Below, piece by piece: positions 1 to 7,147 of a DNA stretch of 64,000 bases (position 1 is the first letter of the stretch; each line of letters begins with the position of its first letter). The notes beneath the pieces are model-generated. The model did no database searches and was not told where the DNA came from. It saw only the letters and a list, made by a program, of their open reading frames with translations. Source of the stretch: Ewingella sp049889095 (GTDB lineage: Bacteria > Pseudomonadota > Gammaproteobacteria > Enterobacterales > Enterobacteriaceae); the NCBI GenBank assembly GCA_049889095.1, contig JBLJFK010000001.1, one strand, 5' to 3'. Position numbers and translations under genes: made by a program.

Positions 1-941
1 TGCGCGATAAGCTCAGCCAACACGTCTGCGCGGTCACCCACACCGCCACCGGTCGGGTTATCACCCGAATCCGCCAGCACCACCGGTCGGGTTTCGCTGG
101 CCATCGCTTTCGATATGCAAGCTTTGACGGTGTCAGTTTCACAGCCAAATACGAAATCTTCGCGAGCATCCCAGTAGGCCTGTGCCAGCTTTTTCGCCTC
201 CCGCTCAAGCACAGTCTGGTCGGTACCGGTCATGATCACCGCCGCCGTGGCGCGTGGTTCATCCGCCCAGACATAGCCCACCATCAGCGAGCTATCCCAC
301 ACGCCGTCAATTTCATCCATCGCCGGTAAACGGGCGTAAAGGCTTTTGGCCGGTTCATCTTCGGTACTGGTGCGCTCGCCCGGTAATACTACCGGAACCG
401 GCACCCATAGCAGCGTCGGTTTCACGCCGGTTTGTAGCGTTTTGATCAGCATGGCCACCGAGCGACGCATCGTCTCTTCGGTATCAATGTGCGGCGCGGT
501 GCGGTAAGTAGAAAACATGTCAATGGCATCAATAATTTTCTGCGACACATTGCCATGCAGGTCATAACTGACGCTGATCGGGCAATCAGGTCCCACGACA
601 TCGCGGGCGGCAGCGATCCAATCTCCTTCAGCATCTTCCATCCCTTCGACATACATCGCGCCATGCATCGGCAGATAGAGGCCATCGAAAGGTTTTTGTG
701 CTTCAAGACCGGCTATCAGTTCGCTTTTGAATTTATCATAGGTCGCGCGGGAGACCGGCCCACCCGCGATGGCGCGGGCGTGAAGGGTCGGCAAAAAGGT
801 GGCGGGATAATCCTGCAGGAATCTGAAATAAGGCGCGGCCAGCAGTGCGCCTTCACGCGTTACGCGGAAGTCTTTCTCTTCGTTAAGAACCGGATTGTAA
901 GTGCTGCATTCGATATGGATACCGCCGACGGCTATACGCAT
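1..941 (-). CDS. M81 family metallopeptidase (MlrC-like), 3' end cut by window edge
   Basis: An open frame runs leftward off the window from an ATG at 941 and gives the first 313 residues of a protein; family members are usually near 490-500 residues, so about the last third is missing. Family motifs are visible: HIECSTYNP (8-16), DLHGN (127-131) and PHIDTEET (150-157). The E/D/H residues in these motifs are the ones expected to hold the catalytic zinc of MlrC-type enzymes. MlrC hydrolyses linearised microcystin peptides, but most M81 proteins have unknown substrates and often sit beside peptide ABC transporters, as here. The start lies 7 bases after the stop of the ROK regulator, and an AAGG ribosome site lies in the regulator's 3' end, so the two genes are probably co-transcribed. 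Family assignment is firm; substrate is unknown. Confidence 0.88.
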   Translation of the reverse strand, partial: MRIAVGGIHIECSTYNPVLNEEKDFRVTREGALLAAPYFRFLQDYPATFLPTLHARAIAGGPVSRATYDKFKSELIAGLEAQKPFDGLYLPMHGAMYVEGMEDAEGDWIAAARDVVGPDCPISVSYDLHGNVSQKIIDAIDMFSTYRTAPHIDTEETMRRSVAMLIKTLQTGVKPTLLWVPVPVVLPGERTSTEDEPAKSLYARLPAMDEIDGVWDSSLMVGYVWADEPRATAAVIMTGTDQTVLEREAKKLAQAYWDAREDFVFGCETDTVKACISKAMASETRPVVLADSGDNPTGGGVGDRADVLAELIA

Positions 942-948
942 GATGTAG

Positions 949-2094
949 TTACCTTAAAGTGGAAACAGGGCCTGCCAGAAAACGGTGCGCAGAGATGCTC
1001 GCCGCAGCGCGCGCCCACGTATCGTCGTTAAGTGAAAATGTCCGCACCGGTGTCATACCGGCGACGCCGGGCAGAACATTGGCATCAATGGATTGTTGTA
1101 CCACTTTGCCAAACAATCCGTTAAAAGCGCCCTCCTGATGGGCTATCAGGATCATTTCCGGATCGTTGATTTGGATCAGATGCGATACTGCCAGTCCCAG
1201 CGCCGTTCCCGCGTGATGCAGAATGCGCACCGCCTGATTGTTTCCCTGCAACGCTAGCTGCTCCAGTTCCGCCATCGAATTGACTTTTAATTTTTCGGCT
1301 TTGGCCGCCTGCATCAACGCATTAAGCGAAGCAATAGTGTCGAGACAGCCGCGTTTTCCGCAACGGCACGGTGCGCCGTTGAGTTCGATAGTGCTGTGCG
1401 CTATTTCTCCGGCACCGCCGTGCGCACCACGGTATAAATGACCGGCGATGAAGTGCGCGCTGCCGATGCCCGCGCCGTGGCTGACCAAGGTAAAACTGCT
1501 GAGTTCACGGGCATGACCAAAGCGTTTCTCACTCACCGCCAGCGCTTTGGCGTCGTTCTCAATCGCTACGTCTATGCCCGTTGCCTCACTGACCAGTGAC
1601 GCCAGAGGAATGTCACGCCAGCCGAGCAGCGCCGACTGCACACAGGTCGACTGATGCTCGTCAATAAATCCGGACAGCGTTACTCCCAGCCCAAGCAGCT
1701 TTTCAGCAGCGCCAGTTTGGTGTTCAAGCAGCGCAGGTAATGATGCTGCGATGTCTTCGGCCAACTTTTGCGGCACGTTACTGAGCGGGAAAGTCACCCG
1801 CGAGAGAATATCTCCATGGAGATTTATCAGCACCATCTGCGCCGGATCCTGTAGTAGCGACACGCCGGCGAAATAGGCTCCTTCGGGATGCACCATTAGT
1901 CGCACCGAGGGTCTGCCTTGTCCGGCACCCAATACGGTTTCCGCTTCGAACAAAAAACCCGCGTCGATCATCTCCCGAACAACGCCGCTGACTGCAGCTT
2001 TACTCATCCCGGAGAATTGCACCAGGTCTGTCCGGTTCATGCCGTCAGACGCTGCAATTACGCCTAAAATCTGTCGTTGTAAGGGAGTTAACAT
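949..2094 (-). CDS. ROK family transcriptional repressor
   Basis: A protein of 381 residues with an N-terminal winged helix-turn-helix (about 5-60, LTPLQRQILGVIAASDG start) and a C-terminal ROK sugar-kinase-like fold (about 75-380). The ROK zinc motif CRCGKRGCLD is present, preceded by the GAGEIAH signature. This architecture is that of XylR, NagC and Mlc, repressors that leave DNA when a sugar or sugar phosphate binds the ROK domain. The gene is divergent from a peptide-type ABC transporter operon that itself ends with a ROK kinase, and an inverted repeat lies in the shared intergenic region, so it most likely controls both sides. It is probably a two-gene unit with the M81 peptidase downstream. 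The inducer is not predictable. Confidence 0.9.
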   Translation of the reverse strand: MLTPLQRQILGVIAASDGMNRTDLVQFSGMSKAAVSGVVREMIDAGFLFEAETVLGAGQGRPSVRLMVHPEGAYFAGVSLLQDPAQMVLINLHGDILSRVTFPLSNVPQKLAEDIAASLPALLEHQTGAAEKLLGLGVTLSGFIDEHQSTCVQSALLGWRDIPLASLVSEATGIDVAIENDAKALAVSEKRFGHARELSSFTLVSHGAGIGSAHFIAGHLYRGAHGGAGEIAHSTIELNGAPCRCGKRGCLDTIASLNALMQAAKAEKLKVNSMAELEQLALQGNNQAVRILHHAGTALGLAVSHLIQINDPEMILIAHQEGAFNGLFGKVVQQSIDANVLPGVAGMTPVRTFSLNDDTWARAAASISAHRFLAGPVSTLR

Positions 2095-2129
2095 ATTCGT
2101 TTCCGGCTCTCAAATTTTACTCAGTTGCA

Positions 2130-2159
2130 TTGACATTAAACATTAAAAATGGATATATC
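2130..2159 (+). promoter_or_regulatory. candidate promoter of the peptide-type ABC operon
   Basis: TTGACA at 2130-2135 is followed after 18 bases by TATATC (2154-2159), or after 17 by ATATAT. Transcription would start just before the operator at 2168-2188, so a bound repressor would block it. Inferred from sequence only. Confidence 0.45.
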
Positions 2160-2167
2160 AACGTCTA

Positions 2168-2188
2168 TTAGTTCATAGTTTGAACTAA
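2168..2188. promoter_or_regulatory. inverted-repeat operator for the ROK repressor (site 1)
   Basis: TTAGTTCA (2168-2175), 5 bases, TGAACTAA (2181-2188): the two half-sites are perfect inverted repeats. The outer TTAGTT/AACTAA letters resemble XylR-type ROK operators of Gram-positive bacteria. It lies in the intergenic region divergent from the ROK regulator gene. Binding by that regulator is an inference. Confidence 0.65.
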
Positions 2189-2199
2189 AAGGCCTTATA

Positions 2200-2220
2200 T
2201 AAGTTTTTAATATGAACTAA
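2200..2220. promoter_or_regulatory. second, degenerate copy of the ROK operator (site 2)
   Basis: The right half TGAACTAA (2213-2220) is identical to that of site 1; the left half TAAGTTTT (2200-2207) matches 5 of 8 positions with the same 5-base spacer. The centres of the two sites are 32 bp apart, about three helical turns, which would put two bound dimers on the same face of the DNA. Confidence 0.5.
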
Positions 2221-2329
2221 TTACACCGTCCACGGGCCACACTATTTTCAGTCATTCAAAAAGGAAATTGTGACGGTTTCTGAGCAGTTTTTTTTCTCAC
2301 TCACATTTGGCACTGACAGAGGAAATACG

Positions 2330-3874
2330 ATGAACAGTTTCAGTAAAATCAGCTACCCGAGGCGGTTAACTCTTCTCAGTACGGCATTGCTTGCCGCACT
2401 CTCGTCGCCGCTTTACGCAGCCACCCTGACCGTGATGCAAAACGAAGCGCCTCGCAGTATGGACCCCGGTAATCAGACTGCCACGTTTACCGGCACGGTG
2501 CTTGACCCGATGTATGAAGGCTTGTTGCGCATGTCGCCAGAACTTAAGCCTGAAGCGGCGCTGGCCACTTCCTGGAGTAGCAATGAAAGCGGCCTTAAGT
2601 GGACCTTCAAACTGCGCAGCGGAGTGACTTTCCATGACGGCACACCTTTTAATGCCGATGCGGTGGTGGCAAACTTTGCCCGCCATCTCGATGCTAAACG
2701 CGGCCTGGCCGCCAGTGGCCGCCTGCGCACCTTCCTCGACAGCGTGACTAAAGTCGATGATTCCACCGTGCTGTTCACCCTGAAAAAACCTTATCCTGCA
2801 TTCCTCAATTTACTGACCACCGGCGCGGCATTGATGGTCAGCCCAACCGCTGACAAAGCCGGTCAGCTCGACAGCAAAGCAGTGGGCACGGGCCCGTATA
2901 AAATGGTGCAGTACAAAACCGGTGAGTTCGTGCTGGAGCAGAAATATCCGGGTTATTGGGGCAACAAAACCTCCGGGCCGGATGACCTTAAATGGACCTG
3001 GAGCGCCGAGCCTTCAGTGATGAACATGGCCTTACAGGCCGGTGAAGCCGACGTGATTAACCCGGTGCCACCGCAGTTCGCCAAGCTTTTGAAAAATAAT
3101 CCAAAATTTCAGCTGCACGAAAGCCCGGGATCCGCGGTGTTCTGGGTCGCACTGAATACCGATCTCAAACCGCTGAATGACGTACGGGTTCGTCAGGCGC
3201 TGAACTTCGCCACCGATCGGGCCGGTCTGGTGCGCGCCATCATGTCTGGTTTCGCCATCCCGGCCAACTCGCCGCTGGCGCCAGTGACGGCCGGTTATGA
3301 CAAAACCCTCGATCCGTACCCGCTCAATCTTGAGAAAGCCAAAGCGTTGCTGAAAGAAGCTGGCGTAGGTGACGGCTTTACTATGTCGATCGCCGTTCAG
3401 GGTCAGGACGCACGTATTGGTCAGGTGCTGCAAAGCATGTGGGCGAAAATCGGCGTGAAGCTGGATGTGCGTCAGATGGAGAGTGGCGTATGGGCCAAAG
3501 CGGCCTTCGCCGATCAGGCCGGTAAACAGGCCGATAAAACCGGCGCGGTACTCGCCTCATGGTCATCCGGCGTCAATGGTGCCGATCTCCAACTGCGTCC
3601 GCTCTATTACAGCAAAAGCTTTGCACCCGGCGGGGCCAATTTGGGCTTCTTCAATGACCCTAAACTGGACGAGATGTTAGACAAAGCGGCGTCAACGCAG
3701 GATGAAAATGCCCGCAACGCCATTTATGTCGAAGCACAGAAAGAGATCAACCAGCAAGCACCGCAAGTACTGCTCTATTACCAGAATGATTTGTACGCCA
3801 CCGGCGCCGGTGTATCCGGCGTGACCATGATCCCCGGCGGGCAAATTGTCGTAAAAGACGCACATAAGGGTTGA
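2330..3874 (+). CDS. periplasmic peptide-type ABC transporter binding protein (SBP_bac_5 family)
   Basis: The ATG at 2330 is preferred over an upstream GTG at 2270 because it has an AGAGGAAA ribosome site and opens a signal peptide (basic start, hydrophobic core, cleavage near PLYA-ATLTV). The mature protein of about 490 residues has the family hallmarks: a SMDPGNQ start region, WTFKLRSGVTFHDGTPF, GTGPYKMVQY and the C-terminal YYQNDLYATG segment. The family captures di- and oligopeptides, nickel or glutathione; this one looks nearest the GsiB/DppA branch. It is the first gene of a four-gene operon with two permeases and a ROK kinase. Ligand unknown; a peptide or sugar-peptide fits the neighbours. 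Confidence 0.88.
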   Translation: MNSFSKISYPRRLTLLSTALLAALSSPLYAATLTVMQNEAPRSMDPGNQTATFTGTVLDPMYEGLLRMSPELKPEAALATSWSSNESGLKWTFKLRSGVTFHDGTPFNADAVVANFARHLDAKRGLAASGRLRTFLDSVTKVDDSTVLFTLKKPYPAFLNLLTTGAALMVSPTADKAGQLDSKAVGTGPYKMVQYKTGEFVLEQKYPGYWGNKTSGPDDLKWTWSAEPSVMNMALQAGEADVINPVPPQFAKLLKNNPKFQLHESPGSAVFWVALNTDLKPLNDVRVRQALNFATDRAGLVRAIMSGFAIPANSPLAPVTAGYDKTLDPYPLNLEKAKALLKEAGVGDGFTMSIAVQGQDARIGQVLQSMWAKIGVKLDVRQMESGVWAKAAFADQAGKQADKTGAVLASWSSGVNGADLQLRPLYYSKSFAPGGANLGFFNDPKLDEMLDKAASTQDENARNAIYVEAQKEINQQAPQVLLYYQNDLYATGAGVSGVTMIPGGQIVVKDAHKG

Positions 3875-3875
3875 T

Positions 3876-4796
3876 ATGAAAGCTTATCTGGCAAAAAAAC
3901 TCATCGCCTTTCCGGTCATTCTGATCGGCGTGTCGATGCTGATTTTTGGGTCGATCCGTGCGCTGCCGGGCGATCCGGCGCGCCTGATGGCCGGGCCGGA
4001 GGCAACACAGGAAGCGGTGGACAATATGCGCGTGCGCCTCGGGCTGGATCAGCCCCTGGTGACGCAGTATGTGCATTTTGCCACCGACGTTTTGCACGGC
4101 AATCTCGGATTGTCATTACAGTCACAACAGCCTGTCACTCAGGAGATCGGCGAGCGTCTTCCCTACACCTTGATGCTGGCGGTATTAGCCTATTTTCTTG
4201 CAGTCGCTATTGGCGTCCCCGCCGGAATGATTGGCGCGGTGTACCGCAATCGCTGGCCTGATTATGCGGTGATGCTACTGGCGATTGCAGGTGCCTCGAT
4301 CGCTAACTTCTGGCTGGGGCTGATGGCGATGAACTATTTCTCAGTGTCGCTCGGTTGGCTGCCGTTGCTGGGGGCGACGTCGTGGAAAAGCTATATTCTG
4401 CCCTCGGTCACGCTGGCTGTTTTACCGATGGCGGTAATGGCACGGATGACACGCTCCAGCATGCTCGACGTGCTGTCGGAGGATTACATCCGCACCGCGC
4501 GTGCCAAAGGGTTATCTGCGATGACAGTCTATTGCAGCCACGCGTTTCGTAACGCGCTGATCCCGATTGTTACTATCGTAGCCCTAAACTTCGGCAGCCT
4601 GATTGGTGGTGCAGTGGTCACTGAATCAGTATTCAATTGGCCCGGCATTGGCCGTCTGCTGGTCGACTCAGTACGTTACCGCGACTATCCGATGATTCAG
4701 GGAGTGGCGCTGGTGGCGGTGTGTGCCGTGGTGATGATGAACCTGCTCGGCGAGCTGTTGATTGCCTTTCTGAATCCAAAAATAAGGTTTGACTGA
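3876..4796 (+). CDS. peptide-type ABC transporter permease (DppB/GsiC family)
   Basis: A 306-residue inner-membrane protein starting one base after the binding-protein stop. It has the N-terminal cytoplasmic-to-membrane segment and the RALPGDPARLMAG motif typical of DppB/OppB/GsiC permeases, about six membrane helices, and the coupling loop DYIRTARAKGLS (about residues 205-216) that contacts the ATPase. The C-terminal VFNWPGIGRLLVDSV motif is also diagnostic. It pairs with the next gene to form the pore. Confidence 0.92.
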   Translation: MKAYLAKKLIAFPVILIGVSMLIFGSIRALPGDPARLMAGPEATQEAVDNMRVRLGLDQPLVTQYVHFATDVLHGNLGLSLQSQQPVTQEIGERLPYTLMLAVLAYFLAVAIGVPAGMIGAVYRNRWPDYAVMLLAIAGASIANFWLGLMAMNYFSVSLGWLPLLGATSWKSYILPSVTLAVLPMAVMARMTRSSMLDVLSEDYIRTARAKGLSAMTVYCSHAFRNALIPIVTIVALNFGSLIGGAVVTESVFNWPGIGRLLVDSVRYRDYPMIQGVALVAVCAVVMMNLLGELLIAFLNPKIRFD

Positions 4797-5662
4797 TGTC
4801 AGCGATTATCACGCAGTTACCACAGCGTAAACCGCGTATCTTGCGCTTTTTCCGCTGGTTGTGGCGGCATCCGGCCATCACACTCGGCGGCATGATTGTC
4901 GGGGGAATTGTTCTGGTGGGTATCTTTGCCCCGCTGATCACCCGTCATGATCCTTATGCGCAGGATTTGATCGACACCCTGCTGGCACCGTCAGCAGACC
5001 ACCTGTTTGGCACCGACGATTATGGCCGGGATATTTTTGCCCGCGTGATTTATGGCGCGCGTATTTCCATTATCGAGGTGGTGTTGAGCGTCGGGCTGGC
5101 GATGGTTGTCGGTATTCCGCTCGGCGTGATTGCCGGCATGGCCGGACGCTACGTCGACATGGTGATCATGTGGTTTATGGATATGCTGTTCGCCTTCCCC
5201 GGTATCGTGCTGGCTATTTTGGTGGTGAGTATCCTAGGCGGCGGGCTGATCAATCTGCTGATTGCTATTTCACTGTTCGCCATCCCGGTTTACGCCCGGC
5301 TGAGCCGTAATCTGACGCTGGGCCTAAAACAGATGGAATATGTCGAGGCAGCGCAGTCTCTGGGGCTGTCGAGCTACCGAATCATCGTACATTATATTCT
5401 GCGCAACGCGGTCGGCCCTCTCATCGTGCAATCAACCCTGACCGCCGGCACAGTGATCCTCGCTGCCGCCAGTCTGTCATTTCTCGGTTTAGGCGTGCAG
5501 CCACCCATGTCAGAATGGGGAACCATGATGAGCGATGGACGCAATTTCCTCGGCATCAATATTTATCTTTCGCTGTTCCCCGGTCTGGCGATCATGCTGA
5601 CCGTGCTCGGATTCAACGTTTTGGGCGATGGACTACGCGACTTACTGGATACCCGATCATGA
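4796..5662 (+). CDS. peptide-type ABC transporter permease (DppC/GsiD family)
   Basis: A 288-residue permease whose ATG overlaps the preceding stop (TGATG). The N-terminal cytoplasmic extension with one membrane helix (about 30-50), the HLFGTDDYGRDIFARVIYGARIS motif region (about 65-90), the coupling loop EYVEAAQSLGLS and the C-terminal LSFLGLGVQPP-EWG motif place it with DppC/OppC/GsiD. It is the second pore subunit. No gene for either ATP-hydrolysing subunit follows, so the ATPases must lie elsewhere or be shared with another transporter. Confidence 0.92.
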   Translation: MSAIITQLPQRKPRILRFFRWLWRHPAITLGGMIVGGIVLVGIFAPLITRHDPYAQDLIDTLLAPSADHLFGTDDYGRDIFARVIYGARISIIEVVLSVGLAMVVGIPLGVIAGMAGRYVDMVIMWFMDMLFAFPGIVLAILVVSILGGGLINLLIAISLFAIPVYARLSRNLTLGLKQMEYVEAAQSLGLSSYRIIVHYILRNAVGPLIVQSTLTAGTVILAAASLSFLGLGVQPPMSEWGTMMSDGRNFLGINIYLSLFPGLAIMLTVLGFNVLGDGLRDLLDTRS

Positions 5663-6624
5663 GCAGTGAAGCTATTACCGCCATGCGCGCTGGCACGGTC
5701 GTTTTTTGTGCTGATATCGGCGGTTCTTTTATTAAATTTGGTATCTCGCACCGTACGGGAGAGGTGGAGGAATTTAGTAAGGTGCCAACACCGACCGCAT
5801 CATGGCAGGAATTTGTCGCGACGTTCCACAGATTAATGACTCAATTTGGGGCCGATTTTCCCGCTGACACGCCGCTGGCGCTCTCCACTGCCGGGCTGGT
5901 TTCACCGCAAACGGGTGAACTGCTGGCCACCAATATTCCGGCCTTTACCGGCCGGGCCTTAGCCGCAGACTTAAGCCTGGAATTACAGCGCCCGGTTACC
6001 GCAGCCAACGACGCCGACTGCTTTGTATTGGCCGAAGCCTACGCCGGGCACGCGCAAAACCAGCCGGTTGTCGCCGGAATTATTCTCGGTACCGGCGTCG
6101 GCGGTGGTTTGGTGATCAACGGTCAACTGGTGCGCGGCCACGGCGGCGTCGCCGGCGAGTGGGGTCACGGCGCCATTACCCGCACTGAACTGATCCTGAA
6201 CGATCGTATTTTCTTACTTCCCCGTCTGCCCTGCGGCTGCGGTCAGGTCGGTTGTCTGGATACCCTCGGTGGGGCACGTGGCATGGAACGGCTGCATCAG
6301 TATTTGCATCAACAGACTTACACCAGCCAACAAATTGTCGCAGCCTGGCAGCAGGGTCAAACAGCGTCGACCCTCACCATCAATGCCTGGCTGCAACTGG
6401 TGGCTGAGCCGCTGGCGCTGCTGGTGAATATCATTGGCCCTTCAAAGATCGTGGTCGGTGGTGGCCTCGCGAATGCCACGGCGCTTATTGCCGCACTTGA
6501 TGAGCAGGTACGGACGGGGACATTACACAATTATGTGGGGCCACTGGTGATAACTGGAAAATTTGCCAGCAACGGCGGGATGATCGGGGCATCAGTGCTG
6601 GGGCGTTTGAACCCACGCCCTTGA
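5659..6624 (+). CDS. ROK family sugar kinase
   Basis: The ATG at 5659 overlaps the permease stop (ATGA), which selects it over an earlier in-frame start inside the permease gene and gives 321 residues. It has no DNA-binding domain. The N-terminal phosphate-binding motif DIGGSFIKFGI, the catalytic-site AANDADCFVLAEA, the GTGVGGG loop, GEWGH and the zinc motif CGCGQVGCLD are all present, so it should be an active ATP-dependent hexose or amino-sugar kinase like NagK, NanK or Mak. Its fusion into a peptide-type transporter operon is unusual and suggests the imported ligand carries, or is converted to, a sugar. Confidence 0.88.
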   Translation: MSSEAITAMRAGTVVFCADIGGSFIKFGISHRTGEVEEFSKVPTPTASWQEFVATFHRLMTQFGADFPADTPLALSTAGLVSPQTGELLATNIPAFTGRALAADLSLELQRPVTAANDADCFVLAEAYAGHAQNQPVVAGIILGTGVGGGLVINGQLVRGHGGVAGEWGHGAITRTELILNDRIFLLPRLPCGCGQVGCLDTLGGARGMERLHQYLHQQTYTSQQIVAAWQQGQTASTLTINAWLQLVAEPLALLVNIIGPSKIVVGGGLANATALIAALDEQVRTGTLHNYVGPLVITGKFASNGGMIGASVLGRLNPRP

Positions 6625-6696
6625 CGCGCAAAATCCTTAAACCTAAGTCCCAAACCTTGGGTTACCTGGACATGAAGATGTAAAGGCTATATTCAC

Positions 6697-6730
6697 CCGC
6701 GCTGGACACCCACAGCGCGGACTGAAACTT
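6697..6730 (+). terminator. probable terminator of the peptide ABC/ROK kinase operon
   Basis: Perfect 8-bp stem CCGCGCTG (6697-6704) / CAGCGCGG (6713-6720) with an 8-base loop, followed after a short gap by CTTTTT on the + strand. The poly-U run is not adjacent, so efficiency is uncertain. Confidence 0.5.
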
Positions 6731-6731
6731 T

Positions 6732-6932
6732 TTAACCGTTATCCTTGCCGGCTTGTGGAAATTCGCTTTCTGTCGGGACTTCAGGCAGGTCATCAAGAAC
6801 CGGTTGGATACCTTCCGAGATGTAATCCTTCGCAGCTTTTGCCTGCTCATGTCCGCTGCTGTCCCGCACCAGAACATGCTTAATTGTGCCATCTTTCAGT
6901 ACTTCACGATGAATACCGGTAAATTCGCTCAT
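6732..6932 (-). CDS. small conserved-looking protein of unknown function (66 aa)
   Basis: The ATG at 6932 has an AAAGGGGAACTT ribosome site directly upstream; an earlier in-frame start at 6980 lacks one. The product is a soluble, charged 66-residue protein (MSEFTGIHREVLKDG start) with no signal peptide, membrane helix or cysteine. The first half looks like a short beta-rich segment (KDGTIKHVLVRDSSGHEQ), followed by an amphipathic helix and an acidic proline-containing tail. I do not recognise the family. It is transcribed away from cvrA and convergent with the ROK kinase operon. Confidence 0.6.
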   Translation of the reverse strand: MSEFTGIHREVLKDGTIKHVLVRDSSGHEQAKAAKDYISEGIQPVLDDLPEVPTESEFPQAGKDNG

Positions 6933-7147
6933 AAGTTCCCCTTTGCTATTATCAACACGAAGCCGGATGCGATAGTTCAACAGTAGCCTGCTTATGTTTA
7001 AGCATAGTCTTGTTCGTGAGACATTCGAATAAAAAATTTCTGAATATTACTTCACCGACAATAACCTTTTCCTGATAAATTAACGGACTAGTCAGGATTA
7101 CACTGACTTCTTCAGGACTTATCAACACACCGACAGGAGAAGGCATT

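Noticed and set aside
489..1031. 180-codon rightward frame opposite the M81 gene
   Set aside because: The opposite strand encodes a clear M81 metallopeptidase with all motifs; this frame has no recognisable domain and is its shadow.
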